DNA of 23,087 nucleotides from an uncultured Collinsella sp. (GCA_900541785.1 UQKY01000032.1:1-23087); one strand, 5' to 3'. Positions 5,829-14,402 are shown, numbered from the stretch's first letter. A program made the numbers and translations. Notes: generated from the sequence alone by a model not told the origin.

Positions 5829-8189
5829 CTAAACGCGGCGCTTAAGCTGGGCTCCACCCTCGCCGGGCATCAGGCGGCGCGCGTCGTAGACCGAGTCAAC
5901 GCTGCTGATAGAGGCCAGCAGCGGATCCAGACCACTCGCGTCCGAGATCTCGACCATAAAGCGCAGGGTCGCAATACCCTCGCGGTTGGTCGAGGTGGCG
6001 GCGGAAAGGATGTTGCCGCCTGCATCGCCAATGGCGATGGTGACATCCTTGAGAAGGCCCATGCGGTCCAGGCACTCGACTACGATCTCGACCTGGAAGA
6101 GGGTGTCGGCAGCGCCGTCCCACTCCACTTCGATCATGCGCTCGGGATGCTCCATAAGGCCCTTGACGTTGGGGCAGTTGGCGCGATGCACCGAAACGCC
6201 ACGGCCGCGCGTGATGAAGCCGACGATATCGTCGCCTGTCACCGGATTACAGCAATGCGCCAGACGGACCAGCAGTCCGCTGTTGCTCTCGCCCTTGACG
6301 ATAATGCCGTTGCTGGCGCTCTTGCCACGCTTTTGCGGCTTGCGGTTGGAGCCGCGGGCCGGCTGTTTCACGACCTCGGCGATAGCCTCGGCCTTGGTGA
6401 CCTGTTCCTCGGGCTTGGGGTCCAAGATTTGCTCGACCTTGTTACCCACAGCGCGCGGGGCAACCTTGCCGGCGCCGACGGCGGCAAACAGGTCCTCGAG
6501 CTGCTTGTAGTTAAACTGCTCCGCCACAGCGTTGAGCGCACGCGTGGATCGCGGCGTAGAGATGCCATACCCGCGCTTGCGCAGGTCCTTGGCCAGTATA
6601 TCGCGGCCGGCAGCAGCGTCATCGTCTTTGGTTGCAGCGGCAAAATAGCGGCGGATCTTTGACTTAGCCGAAGGTGTCTTGACGATCTTGAGCCAATCAC
6701 GCGACGGCTTGGAACTCTTGTTGGTAAGGATTTCAACGCGGTCGCCCGTCTTGATCTCGTGCGTGAGCGGGGCCACCGCACCGTTGATCTTAGCGCCGAC
6801 GCAGTGGTTGCCCACCTCGGTGTGAACGGCATAGGCAAAGTCGAGCGGCGTGGAGCCGGCACGAAGCGCCATAACCTCGCCCTTGGGCGTAAAGACGAAG
6901 ATCTCCTGGTCGAACAGATCGACCTTCAGCGAATGCAGGTATTCCTTGGCGTCCGTAATCTCGTCAGAAGCAGCCCAATCGAGCGAATGTTTGAGCCAGT
7001 TAATCTGGTCGTCCAGACGCTGGGCATCATTGGTCTTAGACGCAGACGATCCGCCCGACTTCTTATAGAGCCAGTGGGCGGCAATGCCGTACTCGGCCTG
7101 CTCATGCATCTCGTAGGTTCGAATCTGAATCTCGAGCGGGCGGGCCGTGGGGCCGATAACCGTCGTATGGAGCGACTGGTAGTTATTGACCTTGGGCATG
7201 GCGATATAGTCTTTAAAGCGACCGGGCATGGGGTGCCACAGCGTATGCACCGCGCCGAGCGTGGAGTAGCAATCGCGCACCGAATGGGTAATAACGCGCA
7301 GCGCCACCAAATCGTAGATCTCGGAGAATTCCTTGCCCTTGCGCTTCATCTTTTGGTAGATGGACCAATAGTGCTTGGAACGGCCATTAATCTGGAAGCC
7401 CTCCAGGCCAATGCGGTTGAGCTCGTCGGTGAGCGTCTTGATGGTCTCGGCCAGATAGCGTTCGCGAACCTCGCGTGACTCAGCCACCATGCGCGCGATA
7501 CGCTGGTAGGCATCGGGCTCCAGGTAGAAGAAAGACAGGTCCTCGAGCTCCCATTTAATGGAGCTCATGCCCAGACGGTCGGCCAGGGGCGCATACACGT
7601 CCATGGTCTCGCGAGCCTTAAACAGGCGACGGTCCTCGCGAAGGGCCGCCAGCGTACGCATGTTATGCAGGCGGTCGGCAAGCTTAACGATAATGACGCG
7701 GATGTCCTTGGACATGGCGAGGAACATCTTGCGCAGCGTGAGGGCCTGCTTCTCGTCCATGCTGTCGACTTCGATGTTGGTGAGCTTGGTCACGCCATCG
7801 ACGAGCTCGGCTACCGTATCGCCAAACAGGCCGGACACATCGGCAAGCGAGGTCTCGGTATCCTCGACGGTATCGTGCAGCAGCGCGGCGCACACCACAT
7901 CGCAGTCCATCTTGAGGTCGGCCAAAATGATGGCCACCTCGACGGGATGGTTGATGTACATCTCACCCGAGCGCCGCTTTTGGTTGCAGTGCTTCTCAGC
8001 AGCAAAGCAATAGGCCTGCTCCACCTTAGAAAAGTCGTCCTCATTCATATATTTGAGGCACAGGCGCTCCAGCTTGTCGTAGCTGTCCGCCATAATCTCG
8101 GGCGGCAGCTCATCGGCATGCTTATAGTGCTCCATCTCCGAGAACGGCTGGAGGGTGGAATCATGGGCGGTACGGGCTGCGGCATCCAT
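5829..8189 (-). CDS. rel: Bifunctional (p)ppGpp synthetase/hydrolase Rel
   Basis: This 786-residue protein is a full-length RelA/SpoT homologue that makes (p)ppGpp from ATP and GTP/GDP on starved ribosomes and also hydrolyses it. The HD hydrolase domain has His81 and His105-Asp106 (ALLHDTVEDT), so hydrolase activity should be intact. The synthetase domain has IYDLVALRV, RFKDYIAMPK (324-333) and NNYQSLHTTV, then EIQIRT and EQAEYGIAAHW. The RFKD loop is typical of bifunctional enzymes. A TGS domain spans about 428-490, the Cys-rich segment (HCCNPVTGDDIVGFITRGRGVSVHRANCPN) is near 648-678, and an ACT domain fills about 710-786. AAGGGG lies about six bases before the ATG at 8189. The gene begins 15 bp after the RecJ-helicase stop, which indicates one transcript. 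Confidence 0.97.
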   Translation of the reverse strand: MDAAARTAHDSTLQPFSEMEHYKHADELPPEIMADSYDKLERLCLKYMNEDDFSKVEQAYCFAAEKHCNQKRRSGEMYINHPVEVAIILADLKMDCDVVCAALLHDTVEDTETSLADVSGLFGDTVAELVDGVTKLTNIEVDSMDEKQALTLRKMFLAMSKDIRVIIVKLADRLHNMRTLAALREDRRLFKARETMDVYAPLADRLGMSSIKWELEDLSFFYLEPDAYQRIARMVAESREVRERYLAETIKTLTDELNRIGLEGFQINGRSKHYWSIYQKMKRKGKEFSEIYDLVALRVITHSVRDCYSTLGAVHTLWHPMPGRFKDYIAMPKVNNYQSLHTTVIGPTARPLEIQIRTYEMHEQAEYGIAAHWLYKKSGGSSASKTNDAQRLDDQINWLKHSLDWAASDEITDAKEYLHSLKVDLFDQEIFVFTPKGEVMALRAGSTPLDFAYAVHTEVGNHCVGAKINGAVAPLTHEIKTGDRVEILTNKSSKPSRDWLKIVKTPSAKSKIRRYFAAATKDDDAAAGRDILAKDLRKRGYGISTPRSTRALNAVAEQFNYKQLEDLFAAVGAGKVAPRAVGNKVEQILDPKPEEQVTKAEAIAEVVKQPARGSNRKPQKRGKSASNGIIVKGESNSGLLVRLAHCCNPVTGDDIVGFITRGRGVSVHRANCPNVKGLMEHPERMIEVEWDGAADTLFQVEIVVECLDRMGLLKDVTIAIGDAGGNILSAATSTNREGIATLRFMVEISDASGLDPLLASISSVDSVYDARRLMPGEGGAQLKRRV

Positions 8190-8204
8190 CGAGGTCCCCT
8201 TCCC

Positions 8205-11200
8205 CTAGGCCCGCGGTACGATCGGGCGGTTAACTTTGGCTAGCATATCAGAAGCGCACGAATCGAGCGCCCAGCTCCGGAAAGCCGAGAACTCCATGCG
8301 CGAGCGTAAGCCCTCCAAATAGCGGATTGACCTGCTCAATTGCACACGGCCCGGGTTTTCGGCCATTGAGATGCGACGCGTATCGTCAAATCCCGAAACG
8401 CGGCAGAAACCAAGCTCTTCGAAGATTCCCAGACCGCTTGCCACCGAGCGCTCGTCAACCGGCGTGCGCGCGTCGATGGCAAGGCACATCTGCGCGATGT
8501 CGATATCGCTCGCGCTAAACGAGTCGTCTCCGGTCTTGCCGCGGTTGGAGCGCCACATAGTCTGCAGCGCGCGATAGAGCGTGACGAGCTCGTCGCGCTC
8601 GGGCGCGTAGCAGTCGAGCAGGCGCTCGTTAATGCGAGCGTCACGCGACGAATAGAGCAGGTGAATCACGGCAGGTCGGCCGTCGCGACCGGCGCGTCCG
8701 CTCATCTGGTTGAACTCGATGGCGCCAAACGGCATGTGGTAGAGCACGACATGGCGGATATCGGGCAGGTTCACGCCCTCACCAAAGGCAGAGGTCGAAA
8801 CGATGCAGCTGAGGCTTCCGTCACGAAACGCTTCCTCGACACGGCGACGATCGGAGCGCGCAAGCCCCGCGTTATAGAACGCGATGCGGGTCGCGCAATC
8901 GGGCACCCGCTTGCGCAGCGTCTTGGCAAGCGCCACAGACTGGTCGCGCGAGTTGACGTAGATGACGGTCTTCTCCCCCGTCGCCACGATTGACACCAGG
9001 CGGTTCTCACGGCTCGCAAGGTCTCGGTCATCCTCGAGCTGCAAGTTCTCGCGCACCGTCTCGTCGACCACCGTACGGGTAATCGGCAGCACGCGGGCAA
9101 GCTCCGCAACAACCGGAGCCGTTGCGGTGGCAGTCGCGGCCATAACGACCGGATCGCCCAGGGCCTTGAGGATATCGGGCATGTCGAGATAGGCACTGCG
9201 GTCGCCGCCCTTGGCAAGACCGGCATGATGTGCCTCATCGATAACGACAAAACCGATGCGCCCCGAACGCGCAAAGCGGTCGCGGTGAATGGACAGGAAC
9301 TCGGGCGTCGTGAGCACGATGCCGGTGCGGCCCGAAGCCAAGCCGGCAAACACGTCATCGCGCGCCGCCTCCACGGTCTCGCCAGTCAGCACGCCCACGC
9401 CAATGCCGAGCGCGGCCATCGTCGACGAGAGGTGATAGGCCTGGTCGGCAACGAGCGCGCGCAGCGGATAGACAAAGATGCTCGCACGCCCGCGAAGGAC
9501 CGCCTCGCGCGCAGCATGCACATGGAAGATAAGAGACTTGCCGCGCCCCGTTCCCATAACGGCCAGAACACTTTGGTGATCGGCCAGGGCATCGAGCGCC
9601 TCGACCTGCGCGCGGTGCGGCTGGTTCGAGCCGATAAAGCTATGAATAAGCGAGCGCGTCAGCTCGGTATAGGAAAGCTGGGCGAGCGTTTGGCGCTTGC
9701 GGGACTCCAGACGAAGACCGACGTCCGCAGGCTCCACGCCGCGGCGAAGCTCACATGCCGGGTCGTCAACGCTGGGAGCCGTGGTATCGCGGACCAAGAC
9801 ATCCTTGATCATGAGCTTTGGCTTTACGCGACCTTGCCAATGCTCGGCCACGGCCTCGAACACCAAATCGACGGCGCTATCGCAATTGATGAGCTTATCG
9901 ATCTGCGGCACGCGGAACATAATGGCCGGCACACTCGCGGCGCCATCGGTCGCCACGAAGCGCATGTGCTCGCCGGTTTTGCCCACCACGGCGCGATCGC
10001 ACATCGTCACGCCCTCGGCCGCCAACAGCGGCACCTTGTTGCCCTGGCCAAACGGCTCAAGACGGGAGATCTGCTCGATGGTCTCGATATTCAGCTCGGA
10101 GAGGTCAACGGTGGCGGCAACCTCGTCGGTGTCCTCAAAGTCCTCGGCGGGAAGCTCGGACAGCACGGCGGAAAGGCGACGACGGAACTCGTCGAGCTTG
10201 GACGCCTCGATGGTCACGCCCACCGCACCCGCATGCCCGCCGCGACGAATCAGCAGATCGGAGCAGCGTTCTACGGCGTCGAACAGGTTGACCTTGCCCA
10301 CCGAGCGACCCGAACCGCGAGCGATACCGCCTTCGATCGAGAACAGCAGCGCCGGCACGTGATAACGGTTGGTCAGGCGGCTCGCCACGATACCCTTGAC
10401 GCCCTCGTGCCAGCCCTCGCCACCCACGACGATTGCGCGCCCGCCGTCATAGGTCTCCTCGACCTTTGCCATGGCATCGCGCGTGAGCTCTGCCTCGATC
10501 TCGCGACGCTGACGGTTGATCTCCTCGAGCTCGGCGGCAAGCGCGCTCGCTTCGATAGGGTCGCGGGCAAGCAGCAAGTCGAGCGCCAGCTTGGGATCGG
10601 CCATGCGACCCGCGGCGTTCAAGCGGGGAATGAGCGAAAACGACAGGCCATCGGCCGTAATGGTAGAAAGGTCGGCCTTGGCAAGTGCGGCAAGCGCGAT
10701 ATAACCGGGGCGGGCCGTCACGCGCATCTGCTGGATGCCCTCGGCGACCAGTGCGCGATTCTCGGGCGTGAGCGGCATCATGTCGGACACGGTGCCCAGC
10801 GCCGCGACCTCTATCAGCGAACGCCAATACGACGGCTTGCCCAAACGCTCGCCCAGGACCTGCACCAGCTTAAGCGCCACGCCGGCACCGGCAAGCTCGC
10901 GTGAGGGGCCCTCGTCCTCGAGCTTGGGGTCGGTCAGGGGCACGCCCTGCGGCACCTGGTCGGACGGCTCGTGATGGTCCGTGACCACCAAATCGATCCC
11001 CAGGCTCTCCAGATAGGAGACCTCTTCCTTGGCGGCAATACCGTTATCGACGGTCACGATCAGCTGAGGGCGGGCGAGCTCGTTGACGCGGTCGAGCGCC
11101 GCACGCGACAAGCCGTAGCCCTCGTCAAAGCGATGCGGAATAAACGGCGTGACGTTGGCGCCAAACGAACGTAGCGCCTCGGTCAACAGACAAGTCGACG

Positions 11201-11492
11201 TAATGCCGTCGACGTCAAAATCGCCAAAGACGGCGATGTGCTCGTGGTTGCGAATAGCACGCTCGACGCGGTCGGCAACGACCGACATGCCCGGGATAAT
11301 GAGTGGGTCAGCCCAGTCGCGATCGAGCGAAGGCGTCAAAAACAGCTGCCCTTCCTCGATGGATGTAATGCCGTGCGCAACCATAATGCGCGCCACCAGC
11401 CCGGGTATGCCCAGGCCAGCCGAAAGCTCCTTTTCGAGCTCGGGGTTTTGCTGAGCGACCGCCCAGCGATGCGTCGTCTTAAGCGATGACAT
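8205..11492 (-). CDS. recJ: RecJ exonuclease fused to a RecQ-like superfamily 2 helicase
   Basis: This 1095-residue protein is much longer than ordinary RecJ (about 570-790). The N-terminal half is RecJ: FGDFDVDG (Asp91, 93, 95), the DHH motif VTDHHE (172-175), GTVSDMMPL, the DHHA1 motif SGRSVGKVNLFDAVERC with RRGGHAGAVG, then an OB-like segment starting RLEPFGQGN. The second half is a helicase: GTGRGKS (Lys652) Walker A, VVIDEAH (DEAH 752-755), ATATATA motif III and QMSGRAGRDGR motif VI (929-939). The last 155 residues may hold a winged helix (ERSVASGLGIFEELGFCRV). The RecQ zinc-binding cysteines and an HRDC domain are not evident. RecQ unwinding plus RecJ 5'-3' digestion of single strands starts RecF-pathway repair, so the two steps may be joined here. 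The ATG at 11492 with GGGTGG upstream is preferred to a GTG at 11537. Confidence 0.93.
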   Translation of the reverse strand: MSSLKTTHRWAVAQQNPELEKELSAGLGIPGLVARIMVAHGITSIEEGQLFLTPSLDRDWADPLIIPGMSVVADRVERAIRNHEHIAVFGDFDVDGITSTCLLTEALRSFGANVTPFIPHRFDEGYGLSRAALDRVNELARPQLIVTVDNGIAAKEEVSYLESLGIDLVVTDHHEPSDQVPQGVPLTDPKLEDEGPSRELAGAGVALKLVQVLGERLGKPSYWRSLIEVAALGTVSDMMPLTPENRALVAEGIQQMRVTARPGYIALAALAKADLSTITADGLSFSLIPRLNAAGRMADPKLALDLLLARDPIEASALAAELEEINRQRREIEAELTRDAMAKVEETYDGGRAIVVGGEGWHEGVKGIVASRLTNRYHVPALLFSIEGGIARGSGRSVGKVNLFDAVERCSDLLIRRGGHAGAVGVTIEASKLDEFRRRLSAVLSELPAEDFEDTDEVAATVDLSELNIETIEQISRLEPFGQGNKVPLLAAEGVTMCDRAVVGKTGEHMRFVATDGAASVPAIMFRVPQIDKLINCDSAVDLVFEAVAEHWQGRVKPKLMIKDVLVRDTTAPSVDDPACELRRGVEPADVGLRLESRKRQTLAQLSYTELTRSLIHSFIGSNQPHRAQVEALDALADHQSVLAVMGTGRGKSLIFHVHAAREAVLRGRASIFVYPLRALVADQAYHLSSTMAALGIGVGVLTGETVEAARDDVFAGLASGRTGIVLTTPEFLSIHRDRFARSGRIGFVVIDEAHHAGLAKGGDRSAYLDMPDILKALGDPVVMAATATATAPVVAELARVLPITRTVVDETVRENLQLEDDRDLASRENRLVSIVATGEKTVIYVNSRDQSVALAKTLRKRVPDCATRIAFYNAGLARSDRRRVEEAFRDGSLSCIVSTSAFGEGVNLPDIRHVVLYHMPFGAIEFNQMSGRAGRDGRPAVIHLLYSSRDARINERLLDCYAPERDELVTLYRALQTMWRSNRGKTGDDSFSASDIDIAQMCLAIDARTPVDERSVASGLGIFEELGFCRVSGFDDTRRISMAENPGRVQLSRSIRYLEGLRSRMEFSAFRSWALDSCASDMLAKVNRPIVPRA

Positions 11493-11544
11493 AGGCGCCC
11501 ACCCCCGATAGGGGCAGGTCGCCGCGATACCTCTCACGGTTCAT
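11479..11544 (-). CDS. Possible 21-codon leader ORF overlapping the recJ start
   Basis: An ATG at 11544 opens a short frame (MNRERYRGDLPLSGVGAYVI, then Ala and TAA) that ends 14 bp inside recJ in another frame. AGAGGA lies nine bases upstream, a better ribosome site than recJ itself has. It may couple translation of recJ to that of the leader. The peptide resembles nothing I know and may not be made. Confidence 0.3.
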   Translation of the reverse strand: MNRERYRGDLPLSGVGAYVIA

Positions 11545-11600
11545 AGCGATGAGTCCTCTGTGTATGCCCGCTTCGGCAGGCAGATCTGTTGAACGGATTT

Positions 11601-11606
11601 ATTATA
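11601..11606 (-). promoter_or_regulatory. -10 box of the recJ-rel operon promoter
   Basis: A perfect TATAAT on the minus strand would start transcription near 11594, about 100 bp before the recJ ATG. The -35 at 17 bp (TGATTT) is poor, which suggests a modest or activator-dependent promoter. Confidence 0.55.
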
Positions 11607-11671
11607 CCGTGCAGCGCGGACGCAAATCACCGCAGCACGCCGCGGTTTCGGTAAACGATGCCGGTAATAAC

Positions 11672-11686
11672 CTCGAAATATTCGAG
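11672..11686. promoter_or_regulatory. Palindrome between recJ and the transporter gene
   Basis: CTCGAA and TTCGAG flank the centre ATA in the divergent intergenic region, about 70 bp upstream of the recJ -10 box. It could be an operator for either gene. It lacks the GAAC/GTTC half-sites of known actinobacterial and Bacillus LexA boxes, so SOS control is not supported. Confidence 0.3.
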
Positions 11687-11768
11687 CGTTTCTGACGCAC
11701 GGACGCATGCGAGCGTCTAGCATATCCATTCAAAACGGATTCACGAGCAAAGGGAGTCACAAGAGTAT

Positions 11769-12767
11769 ATGAAGCAATGGGTTGGACTGGGCAAGTTTCT
11801 CGCGGGGCACATGCAGGTCATCGTTCCGATTTGTGTGGCGCTCGGCGTGCTCTTTCCCCAGCAGATCGGCGTACTTAAGCCCATCGTTCCCACCCTGTTT
11901 GCCTTTATGACGTTCCAAGGCGCGCTCAGCAACACCTTTCATCAGGTGGCTGAGGTGTTCCGCCGTCCCCTGCATCTGATTTTGGCGTTATTTGTCTCGG
12001 CTGTGATCATCCCCATCGCAGCGTATGCCATGGGCTCACTGTTCTTTGGCTCCAATCCCAACCTTGTCTGTGGCATCGTGCTCGAGTACAGCGTACCCGT
12101 GGCAGTCACTGCCTTTATGTGGATTAGCATGTTCGGCGGCAACGGCCCGCTCGCGCTCACCATCATCCTGACGTCCTCGGTCATCTCACCTGTGACGATT
12201 CCTCTTACGCTCAAGCTCCTGCTGGGCGCCACCGTCTCGATCGACGTGCCGAGCATGATGCAAAATATGGCCTTTATGATCGCCATACCCGCCGTGCTCG
12301 GTATCGTCATTAACGAACTCACGCGCGGCTGGGGTCATGAGAAACTCTCCCCCGCGCTTTCGCCCGCCTGCAAGTTCATGATGATGGGCGTCATCGCGTC
12401 CAACTCCACCGCCATGAGCGAGTACGTGCTGCACATGAACGCGGTGCGCCTGGAAGTCGCCCTCTTTATCCTTTCGTTCGCCATCAGTGGCTTTATCATC
12501 GGCATCCTGGTCGCACGTGCCCTGCATCTGCCGTATAGCGAGACGACCACCATGTGCTTTACCTGCGGCATGCGCAACATCTCTTCGGGCGCCGTCATCG
12601 CCACGCAGTACTTTCCCGGCGAAGTCGTGTTCCCCGTCATGTGCGGCACGCTGTTTCAGCAGGTACTCGCCTCGCTTATCGGACATCTCTTTGAACGTCT
12701 GACCGGCGAGGAGCGCGCCAAACAGCGCAAGCGGGTCGAGGCCGGGCGCGACGCGATGGCACGCTAA
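11769..12767 (+). CDS. BASS-family (bile acid:sodium symporter-like) transporter
   Basis: The 332-residue membrane protein has about nine or ten hydrophobic segments and the general SLC10/BASS pattern: an early FAFMTFQGALS segment, LEYSVPVAVTAFMWISMFGGNGPLALTIIL in the first half and the conserved crossover segment CFTCGMRNISSGAVIA in the second. Family members move bile acids, pantoate, keto-acids or other organic anions, often with sodium. The bacterial ASBT residues Glu260 and Gln264, part of a sodium site (IEVGMQN), align with Thr and Arg here, so sodium coupling may differ. The substrate cannot be told. The C-terminus is basic and cytoplasmic. AGGGAG lies 12 bases before the ATG, a rather long spacing. 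It is divergent from recJ and convergent with the DUF4931 gene, with no operon partner. Confidence 0.8.
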   Translation: MKQWVGLGKFLAGHMQVIVPICVALGVLFPQQIGVLKPIVPTLFAFMTFQGALSNTFHQVAEVFRRPLHLILALFVSAVIIPIAAYAMGSLFFGSNPNLVCGIVLEYSVPVAVTAFMWISMFGGNGPLALTIILTSSVISPVTIPLTLKLLLGATVSIDVPSMMQNMAFMIAIPAVLGIVINELTRGWGHEKLSPALSPACKFMMMGVIASNSTAMSEYVLHMNAVRLEVALFILSFAISGFIIGILVARALHLPYSETTTMCFTCGMRNISSGAVIATQYFPGEVVFPVMCGTLFQQVLASLIGHLFERLTGEERAKQRKRVEAGRDAMAR

Positions 12768-12783
12768 GCAGCACTCTTTTCGC

Positions 12784-12811
12784 AAGCGCTCGCCTTGCTA
12801 CGCGAGCGTTT
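12784..12811 (+). terminator. Possible terminator of the BASS gene
   Basis: CGCTCGC (12787-12793) pairs with GCGAGCG (12802-12808), extended by two A-T pairs and one wobble pair, and ends in three T. It overlaps the last codons of the convergent gene. The T-run is short, so efficiency is uncertain. Confidence 0.4.
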
Positions 12812-13595
12812 CCAGATGCGCACGCAGGCGCTCAGCATCGATATCGAGCGTGGTCTCGGCATTGACCTGGGCCAGACGATAGCCCACAAAGTAGGGCGAA
12901 ACCACCCAACGTGGCAGAGCCTTGGCAATGGTCCGGCCGTCCAGGTGATAGAAGAACAAGTTGTACGACTCCGCGCGACCGCCATGGTGCTCGTGCAGGA
13001 TATAGCGCAGGGCCACCTGAATCGCATCGGCAAACAGGTCCGCTTCGGCTTGGTCGCGGGCGTCATCGCTGGCGGCGATTCCCTGTGGAGCCGAGACGTT
13101 GACCTCAAAGAATCCCATGATCGGCTCGGTTGAGATGTTGACCGCGACCCTCCCGTGTCGCCAGACATCGATGCCTTCGAAGTTGGCGGGGGCTAGTGCT
13201 GCATAACCGTCCTCCCGCTCCAGACCCACAATCTGCATATGCGGATGGATGAGGCTGCCGCCCGAAAGCGGGCCTTTGTTCTTGTACATGAGCACACTGC
13301 GGTACTGTTGGGAATCGATCATCTGCTGCCAGCAGCCCAGGGCAAACCGCATCACATGATGCAGCTCATCCGGTTCATAGGTCACCAGGTCGGCATCGTG
13401 ATTGGCCGACTCGATCAATACGGTCTGACGGGTGGCCCGCAAGGTCTTGAACTTATTCTCGAGCCAGATGCAGTCGCCATCGCGCTGGATGATGTTGGCG
13501 AGTTCCTCGGTATCGCAAAAGGGGCACGCGGTGCCAGGGCGACGATTATCGTCGGGCTTACCGCTCGCCTGCTGAACGTCAAATACCAGCGCCAC
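12798..13595 (-). CDS. DUF4931 protein, HIT/GalT-like nucleotide-binding fold
   Basis: This 265-residue protein has CPFC at 24-27 and GGSLIHPHMQIVG, with His117-x-His119-x-Gln121. This is the pattern of galactose-1-phosphate uridylyltransferase (zinc-binding N-terminus and HPHxQ active site), and it fits the DUF4931 family. Such enzymes act on nucleoside phosphates, but the substrate here is unknown. It starts with GTG at 13595, with GGAGGT seven bases upstream inside the last codons of cutC. Only three bases separate the cutC stop from this start, so the two are translationally coupled. No membrane segment or signal peptide is seen. The C-terminal part (HHGGRAESYNLFFYHLDGRTIAKALPRWVVSPYFVGYRL) also matches the family as I know it. 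Confidence 0.8.
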   Translation of the reverse strand: MALVFDVQQASGKPDDNRRPGTACPFCDTEELANIIQRDGDCIWLENKFKTLRATRQTVLIESANHDADLVTYEPDELHHVMRFALGCWQQMIDSQQYRSVLMYKNKGPLSGGSLIHPHMQIVGLEREDGYAALAPANFEGIDVWRHGRVAVNISTEPIMGFFEVNVSAPQGIAASDDARDQAEADLFADAIQVALRYILHEHHGGRAESYNLFFYHLDGRTIAKALPRWVVSPYFVGYRLAQVNAETTLDIDAERLRAHLETLA

Positions 13596-13598
13596 GGG

Positions 13599-14276
13599 TT
13601 ATACCTCCAGCGGCACGATCTTGGTGCCATGGAGCTCGGAAACGCCTAGCGCCGCCGCGACCGCGTCGCGATTTGCCGTAGTGATGCCGCCGCCGGGAAG
13701 GATGGTCAAACGATCGCCCGCATACTCGAATAAACGAGCCAGGTGATCGAAATTATCCTCGATCGACGCACCGGCAGCGCCGCCATGCGTGAGGACGCGC
13801 GTAACGCCGCAGTCGACAAGTGTATCAATCGCATCGAGCTGAGCCTCGGGCGAGAGCTGGTCAAATGCCATGTGGAAGGTGATGTCGATGGGCTCGCGCT
13901 TGCATTCCTCGGTCGCACACCCCGCGGCCATAACGAGGGCGCCGAGGGTGAGCTCGTCGAGCGCCCAGCCGCCAGCGCAAGGCTTGCAGCAGCCAAAGAC
14001 CAGGCCGTCAACGCCGGCGCTCACAGCAAGGCCCAGGTCCATCTCCATCATGCGCAGCTCGTCCTGGTTGTAATGAAAGTCGCCACCACGCGGACGAATC
14101 ATGCACATCACTCGCGTGTCATGCTCGTGAGCGTAGCTGACCGTAGCGCTGATAACGCCAGCGGAAGGCGTGGTGCCACCGACGGCGAGGTTGTCACACA
14201 GCTCAATGCGCCCCGCACCGGCCTCGATGGCCGCCGGCACTCGCTCAAAGTTCTCGGCACAAAACTCGTACAGCAT
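13599..14276 (-). CDS. cutC: CutC-family protein
   Basis: The 225-residue protein starts MLYEFCAENFERVPAAIEAGAGRIELCDNLAVGGTTPS, the hallmark N-terminus of the CutC TIM-barrel family. It also has MIRPRGGDFHY, MEMDLGLAVSAGVDGLVFGC, ITFHMAFDQL, RVLTHGG and ILPGGGITTAN. CutC was first linked to copper tolerance in E. coli; that role is disputed and the reaction is unknown. The barrel is cytoplasmic. The ATG at 14276 has only a weak GGGGG ribosome site. The frame extends to 14333, but those codons run into a repeat element and are not conserved CutC sequence. It forms a two-gene operon with the DUF4931 gene. A 94-bp repeat sits 32 bp upstream and may contribute the promoter. Confidence 0.9.
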   Translation of the reverse strand: MLYEFCAENFERVPAAIEAGAGRIELCDNLAVGGTTPSAGVISATVSYAHEHDTRVMCMIRPRGGDFHYNQDELRMMEMDLGLAVSAGVDGLVFGCCKPCAGGWALDELTLGALVMAAGCATEECKREPIDITFHMAFDQLSPEAQLDAIDTLVDCGVTRVLTHGGAAGASIEDNFDHLARLFEYAGDRLTILPGGGITTANRDAVAAALGVSELHGTKIVPLEV

Positions 14277-14308
14277 AGATAGGCCCCCAAAGACAGCAGA
14301 TGTTTTCC

Positions 14309-14402
14309 GACGGGCATTGTCACACATCCCCATGAAGTTGCGGTGGAATAGGGACTGTTTTGGCCTCTGGAGCCCCCATTTAGTCCCTATTTCACCGCAA
14401 CT
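14309..14402. repeat. 94-bp palindromic repeat, copy 1
   Basis: This element is about 93% identical (87 of 94 by eye) to 16222-16315 in the same orientation. It contains 21-base arms (14336-14356 and 14382-14402) that are complementary except for one mismatch, around a 25-base centre, plus a 27-base tail on the left. It lies between cutC and the propeller gene. No transposase is nearby, so it would be a non-autonomous element or intergenic repeat. Confidence 0.85.

Noticed and set aside
5220..6662. Plus-strand open frame (480 codons) across the MBL-fold and rel genes
   Set aside because: It crosses two real genes and their intergenic hairpin on the opposite strand and has no family features.
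9225..10904. Long plus-strand open frame (559 codons) opposite recJ
   Set aside because: It is antisense to a clearly conserved RecJ-helicase, has no recognisable domain or ribosome site, and is expected from high-GC codon use.
11672..11686. LexA box upstream of recJ
   Set aside because: The palindrome lacks the GAAC/GTTC half-sites; kept only as an unassigned palindrome.
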